A stretch of DNA of 19,784 nucleotides from an uncultured beta proteobacterium (GCA_903835865.1 CAILON010000269.1:1-19784); one strand, 5' to 3'; shown: positions 1-9,490, counted from the first letter of the stretch. Notes: a model not told the origin generated them from the sequence alone. Translations and numbers: made by a program.

Positions 1-1
1 A

Positions 2-907
2 TTGGTAGGTGATTCCAACTTAATTCAGCAAGCCTTAAGTAAGCTTCCTAAAGCGCCGCTTGAGCGCATCCAAATTGTTTCCGCCAGCGAAGTCGTTTTA
101 ATGGACGATCCCATTGAGGTTGCTTTGCGTCGAAAAAAAGACTCCTCAATGCGTGTTGCTATCGAGCGAGTAAAAGAGGGTGCAGCTGACGCAGTGATTT
201 CATCGGGCAATACTGGCGCCCTGATGGCGATTTCACGTTACATTCTGAAAACCCTTGAGGGTGTTGATCGCCCGGCCATTGCTACTGCCATACCAAATGA
301 ATTGGGTGGTGGTACAACCATGCTTGATCTGGGTGCGAATGCTGACTGTGAGCCCATGCACTTAGTGCAATTTGCTCAAATGGCCAATGTCATGGTTCAA
401 GTAGTGGATGGCAAACAAAACCCTTCCATTGGTCTTTTGAATATTGGTGAAGAGGTTATTAAAGGTAATGAGGTCGTTAAACAAACTAGCGAGCTATTAC
501 GTCAAACAAACTTAAACTTTTATGGCAACGTAGAAGGCAATGATATTTTTAAAGGCACTACCGATATCGTAGTGTGTGATGGATTTGTGGGTAATGTAGT
601 TTTGAAGGCAAGCGAAGGCTTGGCAAAAATGATGAGCGGCATGATTCGAGAAGAATTTAATCGCTCATGGTTAACCAAGTTAATGGCAATTTGTGCGATG
701 GTGCCTTTATTGAGGGTACGTAAGCGCGTTGATCATCGTCGCTACAACGGAGCGGTATTGTTAGGTTTGCGTGGTTGCGTGATTAAGAGTCATGGCTCTG
801 CAGATCGTTTTGCATTTGGTTTTGCCTTGGATCGCGCATATGAGGCGGCAAAGAATCGGATGGTTGACCGCATTGCTAGTGCGTTTACGGCGGAGATAAA
901 AGAATGA
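2..907 (+). CDS. plsX: Phosphate acyltransferase PlsX (5' truncated by window edge)
   Basis: PlsX converts acyl-ACP and phosphate to acyl-phosphate, the donor that PlsY uses to acylate glycerol-3-phosphate. It is a peripheral membrane enzyme linking fatty-acid synthesis to phospholipid synthesis. The reading frame is open from the first bases. The apparent TTG at position 2 is probably internal: about 35-40 N-terminal residues of the family, including the usual DxMGGD opening, are missing, so the gene starts left of the window. Visible family motifs are SSGNTGAL (visible residues 67-74), LDLGAN (108-113), VCDGFVGNV and the C-terminal [11 protein letters not shown]. The stop overlaps the fabH start as ATGA (904-907), suggesting translational coupling. 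Identity is secure; only the 5' end is unknown. Confidence 0.95.
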   Translation: MVGDSNLIQQALSKLPKAPLERIQIVSASEVVLMDDPIEVALRRKKDSSMRVAIERVKEGAADAVISSGNTGALMAISRYILKTLEGVDRPAIATAIPNELGGGTTMLDLGANADCEPMHLVQFAQMANVMVQVVDGKQNPSIGLLNIGEEVIKGNEVVKQTSELLRQTNLNFYGNVEGNDIFKGTTDIVVCDGFVGNVVLKASEGLAKMMSGMIREEFNRSWLTKLMAICAMVPLLRVRKRVDHRRYNGAVLLGLRGCVIKSHGSADRFAFGFALDRAYEAAKNRMVDRIASAFTAEIKE

Positions 908-1890
908 GTATTTACTCAAGAGTGGCTGGCACTGGAAGTTATCTCCCAGAGCTGCGTTTAAGTAATCAAGATTTAGTGGAGCGCTTAGCTAAGAATGGCT
1001 TAGAGACTAGCGATGAGTGGATTAGAACGCGTAGTGGCATTTCTGCGCGACATTTTGCTGCTGAAAATGAACTTACTAGTGATTTAGCGCTCAAAGCTGC
1101 CCAAGCCGCACTGAGTAGTGCGGGTATCACCTCTGAAGATTTAGACCTCATTATTTTGGCAACCTCAACCCCAGATCATTTGGGCGGGTTTCCAAGTACA
1201 GCTTGTGTACTACAAGATAAATTGGGTGCGCATACTGCTTGCGCCGCTTTTGATATTCAGGCGGTCTGCGCAGGCTTTACTTATGCCCTAGCAACTGCAG
1301 ACGCATTTATTCGTTGTGGTACTTATAAAAAAGTATTGGTGATTGGTGCGGAGACTTTTTCACGCATTCTGGATTTTCAAGATCGTGGCACCTGCGTATT
1401 GTTTGGCGATGGCGCTGGCGCAGTAGTGTTAGAGGCTTCTTCAGAAGCAGGCATTCTCTCGACTGCACTTCATGCTGATGGAAGTCAACGCAATATTTTG
1501 TGCGTTCCAGGCCGAACAGGTAACGGTGAGATGCATGGTTCACCCTTCATGACCATGGACGGTCAAGCAGTCTTTAAATTGGCCGTCAAAGTATTGGAGC
1601 AGGTGGCTCATGAGGCATTAGAAAAGGCGAATCTCAAACCAGAACAAATTGATTGGTTAGTTCCACATCAAGCCAATATTCGCATCATGGAAGGCACCGC
1701 CAAAAAGATGGGTATGTCCATGGATAAGGTGATTGTGACTGTGCATGAGCACGGCAATACTTCAGCTGCTTCGATTCCGCTTGCTTTGGATTCGGGCGTA
1801 CGTTCAGGCCAAATTAAACGTGGACAATATCTCTTATTAGAAGGTGTTGGTGGTGGATTTGCTTGGGGTGCAGTCGCACTCAAGTACTAA
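904..1890 (+). CDS. fabH: 3-oxoacyl-ACP synthase III (KAS III)
   Basis: FabH starts type II fatty-acid synthesis by condensing acetyl-CoA with malonyl-ACP to acetoacetyl-ACP in the cytoplasm. The 328-residue product has normal family length. The thiolase-fold triad is visible: Cys122 in AVCAGF, His255 in VPHQAN and Asn285 in HGNTSAAS. The N-terminal TRSGISAR (residues 42-49) and the C-terminal [11 protein letters not shown] are also typical. The ATG at 904 overlaps the plsX stop by four bases, so ribosomes finishing plsX can probably reinitiate here, and this fixes the start. fabD follows after 26 bases. Nothing is broken or missing. Confidence 0.97.
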   Translation: MSIYSRVAGTGSYLPELRLSNQDLVERLAKNGLETSDEWIRTRSGISARHFAAENELTSDLALKAAQAALSSAGITSEDLDLIILATSTPDHLGGFPSTACVLQDKLGAHTACAAFDIQAVCAGFTYALATADAFIRCGTYKKVLVIGAETFSRILDFQDRGTCVLFGDGAGAVVLEASSEAGILSTALHADGSQRNILCVPGRTGNGEMHGSPFMTMDGQAVFKLAVKVLEQVAHEALEKANLKPEQIDWLVPHQANIRIMEGTAKKMGMSMDKVIVTVHEHGNTSAASIPLALDSGVRSGQIKRGQYLLLEGVGGGFAWGAVALKY

Positions 1891-1916
1891 TTCTTATAAC
1901 TTTTGAAAATACTCAC

Positions 1917-2852
1917 ATGACATTTGCATTTGTATTCCCCGGCCAAGGCTCCCAATCAGTTGGTATGTTGAATTCAATTGCGCAGCGCCCTGAAGTGCGT
2001 GCCACTTTTCAAGAGGCTTCTGAGGCCTTAGGTGAAGATGTTGCCAAGTTAATTGCTGAAGGTCCTGCTGAGGCATTGTCATTGACTACGAATACTCAAC
2101 CAGTGATGTTGACTGCTGGTGTGGCGTTTTATCGCGCCTGGTTAGCCGCGGGGGGTGCAGTTCCTAGGGTGATGGCTGGCCATAGTCTTGGTGAGTATTC
2201 TGCATTGGTTGCTGCCGGCGTTATTTCATTTAAAGATGCAGTGCCATTAGTGCGTTTTCGTGCTCAGGCAATGCAAAGTGCAGTACCAGTAGGTACTGGT
2301 GGCATGGCTGCAATTTTGGGTTTGGATGACGCTACCGTGATTAAAGTTTGTGCCCAAGCAAGTGCTGCATCGGGTGGCGTAGTCGAGGCCGTGAACTTTA
2401 ATGCGCCTGGTCAAGTGGTGATTGCTGGCGCAAGCGATGCAGTAACAAAAGCTTGTGAGTTGCTAAAAGCAGCTGGTGCTAAACGCGCATTACCTTTGCC
2501 AGTATCCGCACCATTTCATTCTTCTTTGTTGCAGCCTGCATCTGAAAAGCTAAAAAGTTACTTGGCTGGTATTGAATTTAAAGCACCGACAATCTCTGTT
2601 ATTAACAATGTCGATGTTGAAATCTTGAATGATCCAGAAGCCATTAAAGATGCTCTAGTGCGTCAGGCAGCGAAGCCTGTTCGTTGGCAAGAAACCATTC
2701 AAACTATGGCGCAGCAGGGTATTACGCAGGTCGTGGAGTGTGGACCAGGCAAGGTCTTGGCTGGCCTTGCTAAGCGCATCAATGATCAAGTGACTGGCGT
2801 ACCAGTGTTTGATGAAGCTAGCTTGAATGAAGCATTAGCGAGCGTCAAATAA
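1917..2852 (+). CDS. fabD: Malonyl-CoA:ACP transacylase
   Basis: FabD moves malonyl groups from CoA to the phosphopantetheine arm of ACP, supplying the extender unit for FabH and FabF. The 311-residue protein opens with FAFVFPGQGSQSVGM, the classic family start. It carries the nucleophile Ser90 in GHSLG, the substrate-carboxylate-binding Arg115, and the catalytic His201 in SAPFHSSL. The frame is open back to 1863 inside fabH, but homology begins exactly at the ATG at 1917, so I use that start. No strong Shine-Dalgarno sequence precedes it; the upstream 26 bases are A/T rich. It lies between fabH and fabG in the same direction and is probably cotranscribed. Confidence 0.96.
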   Translation: MTFAFVFPGQGSQSVGMLNSIAQRPEVRATFQEASEALGEDVAKLIAEGPAEALSLTTNTQPVMLTAGVAFYRAWLAAGGAVPRVMAGHSLGEYSALVAAGVISFKDAVPLVRFRAQAMQSAVPVGTGGMAAILGLDDATVIKVCAQASAASGGVVEAVNFNAPGQVVIAGASDAVTKACELLKAAGAKRALPLPVSAPFHSSLLQPASEKLKSYLAGIEFKAPTISVINNVDVEILNDPEAIKDALVRQAAKPVRWQETIQTMAQQGITQVVECGPGKVLAGLAKRINDQVTGVPVFDEASLNEALASVK

Positions 2853-2884
2853 AAAAGTAATAGAGAGAAAAGCGAAAGACAAAT

Positions 2885-3628
2885 ATGAACCTCGACTTAA
2901 GCGGACAAATTGCCTTGGTAACAGGCGCATCGCGTGGCATTGGCCAAGCGATTGCAGATGAGTTGATGAAATGTGGAGCAAAAGTGATCGGTACTGCAAC
3001 TTCTGTTGATGGTGCAAAAGCGATTGATGAGCGTTTGACCGCTTCAGGTGGTCGTGGTTTAGTTTTGAATGTCACTGAGCCAAATGCTTGCGAGAACATC
3101 ATTGATTTAATCGTGAAAGATTTTGGTGGCATCAATATTTTGGTGAACAATGCCGGCATTACTCGCGATAACTTGGCAATGCGCATGAAGGGTGACGAGT
3201 GGACGGATGTCATAGATACCAACCTAAGCGCAGTATTTCGTTTATCCCAAGCAGTTTTACGCCCGATGATGAAGGCGCGCGCCGGTCGCATTATTAATAT
3301 CACCTCCATTGTTGGTCATATGGGTAACGCTGGACAAGCCAACTATGCGGCTGCAAAAGCGGGCGTTTCTGGGATGACGCGTGCTTTGGCGCGTGAGATT
3401 GGCAGTCGAAATATCACCGTTAATTGCGTTGCGCCAGGCTTTATTGACACCGATATGACCCGTGCTTTGAGTGAAGAGCAGCAAAATGCCCTAAAAGTGA
3501 ACATTCCTTTGGCGCGCCTAGGTAGTCCTGAGGATGTCGCTCAGGCAGTGGCATTTTTGGCCTCTCCAGCTGCTGGCTACATTACGGGTAATACCCTACA
3601 CGTCAATGGCGGACTATATTTAGCCTAA
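2885..3628 (+). CDS. fabG: 3-oxoacyl-ACP reductase
   Basis: FabG is the NADPH-dependent ketoreductase of each elongation cycle, reducing 3-oxoacyl-ACP to (R)-3-hydroxyacyl-ACP. It is a classical short-chain dehydrogenase of 247 residues. The cofactor motif TGASRGIG is at residues 13-20 and NNAG at 88-91. The catalytic tetrad is Asn113, Ser141, Tyr154 and Lys158 (YAAAK). The C-terminal GNTLHVNGG is typical of FabG. The gene follows fabD by 32 bases and precedes acpP by 101 bases, the widest gap in the fab block. A 154-residue reading frame on the opposite strand (2845-3309) overlaps it and looks like a shadow. Confidence 0.96.
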   Translation: MNLDLSGQIALVTGASRGIGQAIADELMKCGAKVIGTATSVDGAKAIDERLTASGGRGLVLNVTEPNACENIIDLIVKDFGGINILVNNAGITRDNLAMRMKGDEWTDVIDTNLSAVFRLSQAVLRPMMKARAGRIINITSIVGHMGNAGQANYAAAKAGVSGMTRALAREIGSRNITVNCVAPGFIDTDMTRALSEEQQNALKVNIPLARLGSPEDVAQAVAFLASPAAGYITGNTLHVNGGLYLA

Positions 3629-3662
3629 CGGCAAAGTAAGGATTTGGTCATTTTTAGGCGAA

Positions 3663-3692
3663 TTTACTAATTCGATCCGCCGAACTGATAAA
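3663..3692 (+). promoter_or_regulatory. Candidate sigma-70 promoter for acpP
   Basis: The 101-base gap before acpP contains TTTACT (3663-3668, 4 of 6 matches to TTGACA), an 18-base spacer, and GATAAA (3687-3692, 4 of 6 to TATAAT). The overlapping TAAAAT at 3689-3694 matches the -10 consensus better but would stretch the spacer to 20. Transcription would begin near 3700, giving a leader of about 30 bases. ACP is needed in far greater amounts than its neighbours, and acpP is known to have its own promoter in other bacteria, which makes this plausible. Box matching alone is weak evidence. Confidence 0.35.
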
Positions 3693-3729
3693 ATCTTTCC
3701 ATCGTTTTTTACAACCCCTGGGGAAATTA

Positions 3730-3969
3730 ATGGACAACATCGAACAACGCGTTAAGAAAATCGTCGCCGAGCAATTGGGCGTCGCAGAAGGAGATGTCAA
3801 AAATGAATCTTCTTTCGTGAACGACTTGGGCGCTGACTCTCTTGACACTGTTGAGCTGGTAATGGCATTGGAAGATGAATTCGGCATCGAAATTCCTGAT
3901 GAGGAAGCTGAAAAGATCACCACTGTTCAGCTCGCGATCGACTTCGCTAAATCAAAAGCTCAGGGTTAA
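3730..3969 (+). CDS. acpP: Acyl carrier protein
   Basis: ACP carries growing acyl chains on a 4'-phosphopantetheine arm through all FAS II steps and donates them to lipid synthesis. The 79-residue acidic protein has the invariant attachment site Ser37 in [10 protein letters not shown], with the acidic helix II ([20 protein letters not shown]) that docks partner enzymes. AcpS, encoded at 12749-13147 in the same direction, would attach the prosthetic group. A purine-rich GGGGAAA lies 5-11 bases before the ATG and can serve as ribosome binding site. Codons look more C-ending (GTC GCC, GAC TCT CTT GAC) than in the neighbouring fab genes, as expected for a very highly expressed gene; this was judged by eye. 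fabF follows after 21 bases. Confidence 0.98.
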   Translation: MDNIEQRVKKIVAEQLGVAEGDVKNESSFVNDLGADSLDTVELVMALEDEFGIEIPDEEAEKITTVQLAIDFAKSKAQG

Positions 3970-3990
3970 TTCCCTAGCCTAGGTATTACT

Positions 3991-5238
3991 GTGTCAGCAT
4001 CAAATGGCCGACGCCGGGTTGTAATCACCGGTCTTGGTCTCATCTCACCTGTTGGTAACTCAGTTGATGTAGCTTGGTCTAATTTGCTTGCGGGCAAATC
4101 AGGCATTGCCACTATCACTAAGTTCGACCACACTCCACTCAGCGTGCATTTTGCTGGAGAGGTGAAAGATTTCAACGTTGAAGAATATGTTTCTGCCAAA
4201 GAAGCGCGCCACATGGATACTTTTATCCATTACGGCATCGCTGCAGGTACGCAAGCTATTCGTGACAGTGGTCTAGAAATTACCGAGCAAAATGCCGAGC
4301 GCGTTGGCGTGATGGTGGGCTCTGGTATTGGTGGCTTGCCGATGATTGAAGAAACCGGTGCTGAGTTGTTGGCCCGCGGCCCTCGTCGCATCTCGCCATT
4401 CTTTGTTCCAGGTTCCATCATTAATATGATTTCTGGACACCTCAGTATTTTGTTTGGTCTTAAAGGTCCAAACATTGCTGCAGTGACTGCTTGTACTACT
4501 GGTTTGCATAGCATTGGTTTGGCCACACGTTTAATTCAGTATGGCGATGCAGATGTGATGGTTGCCGGTGGCGCTGAATCTACGATTTCTGCTTTAGGTG
4601 TTGGTGGCTTTGCTTCAGCGAGAGCGCTTTCTACCCGTAACGATGATCCAGCGACTGCATCACGTCCTTGGGATAAAGACCGCGATGGTTTTGTTCTTGG
4701 CGAAGGTGCTGGCGTTGTTGTGCTTGAAGAGTATGAGCATGCAAAAGCCCGTGGTGCAAGAATCTATTGCGAACTGCTTGGTTTTGGTATGAGTGGTGAT
4801 GCGTATCACATGACTGCACCGAATATGGATGGCCCACGCCGTTGTATGGTCAATGCCATGCGCGATGCCGGCTTAAATCCAGACCAAATTCAGTACTTAA
4901 ATGCGCACGGTACTTCTACACCTTTAGGTGACAAGAATGAAACTGAAGCCATTAAGGCGGCTTTGGGTGATCATGCCAAAAAGGCTTTAATTAACTCTAC
5001 TAAGTCGATGACTGGTCACCTTTTGGGCGGTGCTGGCGGCTTGGAGTCTGTTTTCACCATTCTGGCGCTTCACAACCAGAAATCTCCTCCAACCATCAAT
5101 ATCTTCAATCAAGACCCCGAATGCGACCTGGACTACTGCGCCAATACTGCCCGGGACGTGAGGATTGACCATGCGGTTAAAAACAACTTTGGCTTTGGTG
5201 GTACTAATGGCACCTTGATTTTTGGCAAGTTGACCTAA
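3991..5238 (+). CDS. fabF: 3-oxoacyl-ACP synthase II (KAS II)
   Basis: FabF elongates acyl-ACP by decarboxylative condensation with malonyl-ACP and, in most bacteria, carries out the temperature-sensitive step towards cis-vaccenate. The 415-residue product has the KAS I/II Cys-His-His set: Cys168 in TACTTG, His306 in NAHGTST and His343 in [10 protein letters not shown], with the conserved Lys338 in STKSM. The C-terminal NNFGFGGTN is also canonical. The start is a GTG at 3991, with AGG at 3981-3983 seven bases upstream, and homology ([10 protein letters not shown]) begins within ten residues. The acpP-fabF pairing is the standard arrangement. Only 50 bases separate its stop from the next gene. 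Confidence 0.96.
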   Translation: MSASNGRRRVVITGLGLISPVGNSVDVAWSNLLAGKSGIATITKFDHTPLSVHFAGEVKDFNVEEYVSAKEARHMDTFIHYGIAAGTQAIRDSGLEITEQNAERVGVMVGSGIGGLPMIEETGAELLARGPRRISPFFVPGSIINMISGHLSILFGLKGPNIAAVTACTTGLHSIGLATRLIQYGDADVMVAGGAESTISALGVGGFASARALSTRNDDPATASRPWDKDRDGFVLGEGAGVVVLEEYEHAKARGARIYCELLGFGMSGDAYHMTAPNMDGPRRCMVNAMRDAGLNPDQIQYLNAHGTSTPLGDKNETEAIKAALGDHAKKALINSTKSMTGHLLGGAGGLESVFTILALHNQKSPPTINIFNQDPECDLDYCANTARDVRIDHAVKNNFGFGGTNGTLIFGKLT

Positions 5239-5288
5239 TATTCTCTTTATCTCCACTTTTTTGGTTTTTACCAAGTAGGCCTAGCATT

Positions 5289-6737
5289 ATGAAAAAGTAC
5301 TTTATTGCGCTCTTGGCTATTTTGAGCCTGGGTCAGATTTCGTTTATCCCGATTGCCTCTGCGCAAAATCCGCGGGTCACTATTCCTGATTTCGCTGATT
5401 TGGTTGAAAGAGCGAGTCCAGCGGTCGTTAATATTCGAACGACTGAAAAAGTGGTGGTTCAACAGACCCAGGGTGGCGTTCCAGGAATGCCTGAAGATCA
5501 AGCGGAATTCTTTCGCCGTTTCTTTGGTGTGCCTATTCCAGGTGTGCCCAATAATCCTAAACAGGCTCAACCTAATCCAGGTAAACCACAAGAATCTGAT
5601 CGTGGTGTTGGCTCAGGATTCATTATTGAATCCAATGGTTTGATTTTGACCAATGCACACGTTGTTGAGGGTGCAACGACAATTTATGTCACCTTGACAG
5701 ATAAGCGCGAATTTAAAGCCAAGTTGTTAGGTATGGATAAACGTACTGATGTGGCAGTTGTAAAAATAGATGCACGCGATTTACCAAAGTTACCTTTAGG
5801 TGATTCATCAAGAGTGAGAGTAGGTGAATGGGTTCTTGCCATTGGTTCGCCTTTTGGTCTTGAGAATACGGTGACTGCTGGGATAGTCTCAGCTAAGAGT
5901 CGTGACACTGGGGACTATTTGCCTTTTATTCAAACCGACGTTGCGGTCAATCCTGGAAACTCAGGTGGCCCCCTTCTCAATACTGCAGGCCAAGCAATTG
6001 GCATTAACTCCCAAATTTTCAGCCGCTCTGGCGGTTACATGGGTATCTCTTTTGCAATTCCTATTGATGAGGCGATGCGTGTTGCCGATCAATTACGTAC
6101 CAATGGAAAAATGACCCGTGGTCGTATTGGTGTCGCTTTAGGTGAGATGACTAAAGAAGTTGCCGAGAGTTTAGGCTTAGGTAAACCTCGTGGTGCTTAT
6201 GTGCGCAATGTTGATCCAGGTGGTCCAGCCGCAATTGGTGGTATTGAATCCGGTGACGTTATTCTGAGTTTTAATGGCCGTGAAATTGCCAAATCAACCG
6301 ATCTACCGCGTTTGGTTGGGGAGACAAAGCCGGGCAGCAGCGCAACTGTGCAAGTTTGGCGCAAGGGTGCCACTCGAGAACTACCGGTGACCGTTGGCGA
6401 TAGCGAAACAACTCAAGCTGCAGCGAAGAAGGCAGATGCCCCCGCCCCAAATGTTGCAGGTACAAATACTTTGGGTGTGACTGTGATTGAGTTATCGGAT
6501 GCTAAGAAGAAAGAACTCAACGTCAAAGGGGGTATTGAAGTGACTGCCCTAGGCGATGGGGCTTTGGCAAAAGTAGGTATTCGTCCAGGAGATGTCATTA
6601 TTCGCGTTGGGGATGCCGATATAACGGGTGTGAAGCAGTTTGAGGCCCTCGTTAAGGGCTTAGATGCCAATAAGTCCGTCCCAGTCTTTATTCGCCGCGC
6701 AGACAGCACCTTAGTCATTCCAGTAAGACCAAAATAA
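5289..6737 (+). CDS. Periplasmic HtrA/DegQ/MucD-type serine endoprotease
   Basis: This is an envelope protease and chaperone that degrades misfolded exported proteins. The 482-residue precursor starts with a Sec signal peptide (Lys2-Lys3, hydrophobic core about 4-23, likely cleavage after ASA at 24-26). The trypsin-like domain has the triad His124 (TNAHVV), Asp154 (RTDVAV) and Ser225 (GNSGGPLL). PDZ1 covers roughly residues 277-370, an Ala/Pro/Lys linker 376-392, and PDZ2 roughly 395-480. Two PDZ domains fit the DegP/DegQ/MucD group rather than DegS; I cannot tell which name is orthologous, so I give no symbol. In larger Burkholderiales, as I recall, mucD sits behind rpoE-rseA-rseB; here it directly follows fabF, without those regulators. 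A small stem, TTGGT/ACCAA with a TTTT loop (5261-5274), lies just upstream. Confidence 0.94.
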   Translation: MKKYFIALLAILSLGQISFIPIASAQNPRVTIPDFADLVERASPAVVNIRTTEKVVVQQTQGGVPGMPEDQAEFFRRFFGVPIPGVPNNPKQAQPNPGKPQESDRGVGSGFIIESNGLILTNAHVVEGATTIYVTLTDKREFKAKLLGMDKRTDVAVVKIDARDLPKLPLGDSSRVRVGEWVLAIGSPFGLENTVTAGIVSAKSRDTGDYLPFIQTDVAVNPGNSGGPLLNTAGQAIGINSQIFSRSGGYMGISFAIPIDEAMRVADQLRTNGKMTRGRIGVALGEMTKEVAESLGLGKPRGAYVRNVDPGGPAAIGGIESGDVILSFNGREIAKSTDLPRLVGETKPGSSATVQVWRKGATRELPVTVGDSETTQAAAKKADAPAPNVAGTNTLGVTVIELSDAKKKELNVKGGIEVTALGDGALAKVGIRPGDVIIRVGDADITGVKQFEALVKGLDANKSVPVFIRRADSTLVIPVRPK

Positions 6738-6742
6738 GCCCA

Positions 6743-6756
6743 ATTTAGGCCTAAAT
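6743..6756. repeat. Perfect 14-bp palindrome in the gap before lepA
   Basis: ATTTAGGCCTAAAT reads the same on both strands, with 7-bp arms and no spacer. It begins five bases after the protease stop codon, in the 136-base gap before lepA. With no loop it is a poor RNA hairpin but has the symmetry of a dimeric protein binding site. No regulator can be named, and a 14-base palindrome can arise by chance. Confidence 0.4.
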
Positions 6757-6765
6757 ATGGGGTTC

Positions 6766-6834
6766 GGCGCTAAAGCAGCGCCACCCATTACAATCCCTCT
6801 AAGACGACTTTTTGCAGCGCATCATTGTGGTGCG
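6766..6834 (+). promoter_or_regulatory. Two stem-loops in the leader region of lepA
   Basis: Two hairpins occupy the 136-base gap upstream of lepA. The first is GGCGCT (6766-6771) pairing with AGCGCC (6777-6782) around a 5-base loop. The second is CGCATCA (6818-6824) pairing with TGGTGCG (6828-6834) through one U-G wobble and a 3-base loop. Neither is followed directly by a T-run, so I do not call either an intrinsic terminator. They could act as mRNA processing or stability elements between the protease and the lepA operon, or could be incidental. No convincing -35/-10 pair was found here. Confidence 0.35.
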
Positions 6835-6873
6835 TTCTGACAAGGCGTTTTTTGAATGACCTAATAAGACGCT

Positions 6874-8679
6874 ATGGATTTAATCCGCAATTTTTCTATC
6901 ATCGCTCACATCGATCACGGCAAATCAACGCTCGCCGATCGCATTATTCAGATTTGCGGTGGTCTATCTGATCGCGAGATGGAGGCTCAAGTCCTCGATT
7001 CAATGGATATCGAGCGTGAACGCGGTATTACGATTAAAGCCCAAACAGCCGCTTTGAGTTACAAAGCTAAAGACGGCAAAACCTACAACCTCAATCTCAT
7101 TGATACACCAGGGCACGTAGACTTTTCTTATGAAGTCAGTCGCTCCTTATCGGCATGCGAAGGCGCACTGTTGGTAGTTGATGCTAGTCAGGGTGTTGAG
7201 GCGCAAACGGTCGCTAACTGTTATATGGCGCTTGAGTTGGGTGTTGAAGTTGTACCAGTGCTTAATAAGATTGACTTGCCACAAGCAGATCCTGAGCGTG
7301 CTAAAAAAGAAATTGAAGATGTCATTGGTATTGATGCGTCTGAAGCAGTCACCTGTTCAGCTAAAACGGGCCTAGGTGTCCAGGATGTGATCGAGGAAAT
7401 GATTGCTAGGGTACCTCCACCAGCAGGCAATGCTGCGGACCCATTGCAAGCCTTGATTATTGACTCATGGTTTGATAACTACGTTGGCGTAGTGATGTTG
7501 GTGCGTGTTGTGAATGGCACACTTAAACCGAAGGACAAAATTACCTTGATGGCCAATGGTTCTTCTCACTTAGTCGAGCACGTTGGGGTATTTAGTCCGA
7601 AGTCGGTTGATCGTCCGGAGATATCTGCCGGTCAAGTGGGCTTTGTGATTGCCGGCATTAAAGAATTAAACGCTGCCAAGGTAGGCGACACAGTGACGCA
7701 TTCTCCTGGGCAACAAGGACGAGTTCCCGCTGCTCAACCGCTGCCTGGCTTTAAAGAGGTTAAACCGCAAGTCTTTGCTGGTCTCTATCCCGTTGAGGCT
7801 AGTGAGTACGACCAATTGCGCGAGTCTTTAGAGAAGCTTAAGTTGAATGATGCTTCCCTCTTATATGAGCCAGAGGTTTCTCAAGCTTTAGGATTTGGTT
7901 TTCGTTGCGGATTCTTAGGCCTTCTCCATATGGAGATCGTGCAAGAGCGTTTAGAGCGCCAGTACGACATGAATTTGATTACGACTGCTCCAACAGTGGT
8001 CTACCAAGTTCAGCAATCTGATGGCACCATCTTAATGATCGATAACCCATCTAAGATGCCTGAGACCAGTAAGGTCGATACGATCATGGAACCGATTGTT
8101 ACTGTCAACCTCTATATGCCTCAAGAGTATGTTGGTTCAGTCATTACCCTGTGCGTTGGTAAGCGGGGAATTCAGACGGGTATGAATTACCTTGGTCGAC
8201 AAGTACAGCTCACCTATGAATTACCGATGGCAGAGATTGTGCTCGATTTCTTTGACCGTCTCAAATCGATCTCTCGTGGTTATGCTTCGATGGATTATGA
8301 ATTTAAGGAATATCGCCCAGCAGATGTTGTGAAGGTAGATATCTTAATTAACGGTGATCGTGTAGATGCTCTGTCGGTAATTGTTCATAGGAGCAATAGC
8401 CAACACCGTGGCCGTGAAGTAGTCTCCAAGATGCGCGGAATTATTCCACGTCAAATGTTCGATGTAGCGATTCAAGCTGCGATTGGCAGCAATATTGTTG
8501 CTCGTGAAAACGTGAAAGCTTTGCGTAAAAACGTTTTGGCTAAATGCTACGGGGGAGATATCTCTCGTAAACGTAAATTATTAGAGAAGCAAAAAGAAGG
8601 TAAGAAGCGCATGAAGCAAGTGGGTAACGTCGAGATTCCACAAGAAGCCTTCTTGGCTATTTTGCAGGTAGAAGGCTAA
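6874..8679 (+). CDS. lepA: Elongation factor 4 (LepA), ribosome-associated GTPase
   Basis: LepA is a translational GTPase that binds the ribosome and is implicated in back-translocation and in initiation or 30S biogenesis. At 601 residues it matches the family length of about 600. The G motifs are intact: P-loop AHIDHGKS (11-18), switch I RGIT (50-53), DTPGH (77-81, with catalytic His81), NKID (131-134) and SAK (162-164). After the G and beta-barrel domains come the EF-G-like domains and the LepA-specific C-terminal domain, ending with the [17 protein letters not shown] region. The final TAA shares its last base with the lepB ATG (TAATG), so the two are probably translationally coupled. The leader before it is 136 bases long. 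Confidence 0.97.
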   Translation: MDLIRNFSIIAHIDHGKSTLADRIIQICGGLSDREMEAQVLDSMDIERERGITIKAQTAALSYKAKDGKTYNLNLIDTPGHVDFSYEVSRSLSACEGALLVVDASQGVEAQTVANCYMALELGVEVVPVLNKIDLPQADPERAKKEIEDVIGIDASEAVTCSAKTGLGVQDVIEEMIARVPPPAGNAADPLQALIIDSWFDNYVGVVMLVRVVNGTLKPKDKITLMANGSSHLVEHVGVFSPKSVDRPEISAGQVGFVIAGIKELNAAKVGDTVTHSPGQQGRVPAAQPLPGFKEVKPQVFAGLYPVEASEYDQLRESLEKLKLNDASLLYEPEVSQALGFGFRCGFLGLLHMEIVQERLERQYDMNLITTAPTVVYQVQQSDGTILMIDNPSKMPETSKVDTIMEPIVTVNLYMPQEYVGSVITLCVGKRGIQTGMNYLGRQVQLTYELPMAEIVLDFFDRLKSISRGYASMDYEFKEYRPADVVKVDILINGDRVDALSVIVHRSNSQHRGREVVSKMRGIIPRQMFDVAIQAAIGSNIVARENVKALRKNVLAKCYGGDISRKRKLLEKQKEGKKRMKQVGNVEIPQEAFLAILQVEG

Positions 8680-9485
8680 TGAACTTTGCCCTCATTCTCT
8701 TTATCTTGGTGATTGTTTCCGGCATTGCTTGGGTTGCTGACAAGATGTACTTTGCGCCACAAAGAAAGCTGGTTGGCATTGATCGCATGCCGCTTTGGCT
8801 TGAGTACACGGCAGGATTTTTCCCAGTCATTTGTGCAGTATTTGTGTTGCGCTCTTTTATCGCGGAGCCATTCAAAATTCCCTCGGGCTCCATGATTCCG
8901 ACTTTACAAATTGGCGACTTTATTCTGGTGAATAAATTCACCTACGGTATTCGTTTGCCAGTGTTAAATCAAAAGGTGATTGATTTGGGATCACCAAAAC
9001 GTGGCGATGTAGTAGTCTTCCGCTATCCACGTGATGAATCCGTGGATTACATTAAGCGAGTGGTTGGACTCCCAGGAGATGTGATTGCATACGAAGATAA
9101 GCGCCTGACAGTTAATGGGCAGCCTTTGCAATATAGCGGTGGCGAACCCTATCTCGATCCTGAAAATATGCGTTATGCCAAGCGCTTCACTGAAACCTTT
9201 CCAGCGGATTTAGGCGGCAATCAGCATGACATTTTGAATGATCCTGATCGTCCTGCTGGCGTTTTCCCAACTGAGCGTTTTCCTGGCGCTGAATTTTGTC
9301 AGTATCAGCAATCTGGGCTGACTTGCAAAGTACCGCCGGGCCACTACTTCGCCATGGGCGATAACCGAGATAACAGCGCAGATTCTCGTTACTGGGGATT
9401 TGTGCCCGATAAAAATCTCGTTGGTAAGGCTTTCTTTGTTTGGCTTAACCTAGGCAACCTGGGCCGCATTGGGGGCTTTGAGTAA
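8679..9485 (+). CDS. lepB: Signal peptidase I
   Basis: LepB is the inner-membrane protease that removes Sec and Tat signal peptides; the HtrA-type protease encoded upstream is a likely substrate. The 268-residue protein has two N-terminal membrane segments (about 3-21 and 44-60) and then the periplasmic catalytic domain. The Ser/Lys dyad is visible: Ser71 in SGSMIPTL and Lys126 in [12 protein letters not shown]. Box [12 protein letters not shown], spans residues 227-237. The start codon overlaps the lepA stop by one base, which fixes the start. rnc follows after 5 bases. Many proteobacteria carry a small DUF4845 gene between lepB and rnc; here there is none. Confidence 0.96.
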   Translation: MNFALILFILVIVSGIAWVADKMYFAPQRKLVGIDRMPLWLEYTAGFFPVICAVFVLRSFIAEPFKIPSGSMIPTLQIGDFILVNKFTYGIRLPVLNQKVIDLGSPKRGDVVVFRYPRDESVDYIKRVVGLPGDVIAYEDKRLTVNGQPLQYSGGEPYLDPENMRYAKRFTETFPADLGGNQHDILNDPDRPAGVFPTERFPGAEFCQYQQSGLTCKVPPGHYFAMGDNRDNSADSRYWGFVPDKNLVGKAFFVWLNLGNLGRIGGFE

Positions 9486-9490
9486 ATATC

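Noticed and set aside
1863..1916. Longer fabD start inside fabH
   Set aside because: The extra 18 residues resemble no FabD sequence, and the canonical opening begins at the ATG at 1917.
2845..3309. 154-codon reading frame on the minus strand opposite fabG
   Set aside because: It lies mostly antisense to fabG, a gene with every catalytic residue intact. The translation has no recognisable domain and its base pattern follows the fabG codons.
5230..5235. TTGACC as a -35 box for the HtrA-type gene
   Set aside because: It matches 5 of 6 bases but lies at the end of fabF, and nothing like TATAAT occurs 16-18 bases downstream.
5261..5274. TTGGT/ACCAA hairpin between fabF and the protease as a terminator
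   Set aside because: The stem is only five weak pairs and is followed by GTAGGCC rather than a T-run.
6766..6782. GGCGCT/AGCGCC hairpin as an intrinsic terminator of the protease gene
   Set aside because: No T-run follows the stem (next bases are ACCCATTAC), so it lacks the second half of a rho-independent terminator.
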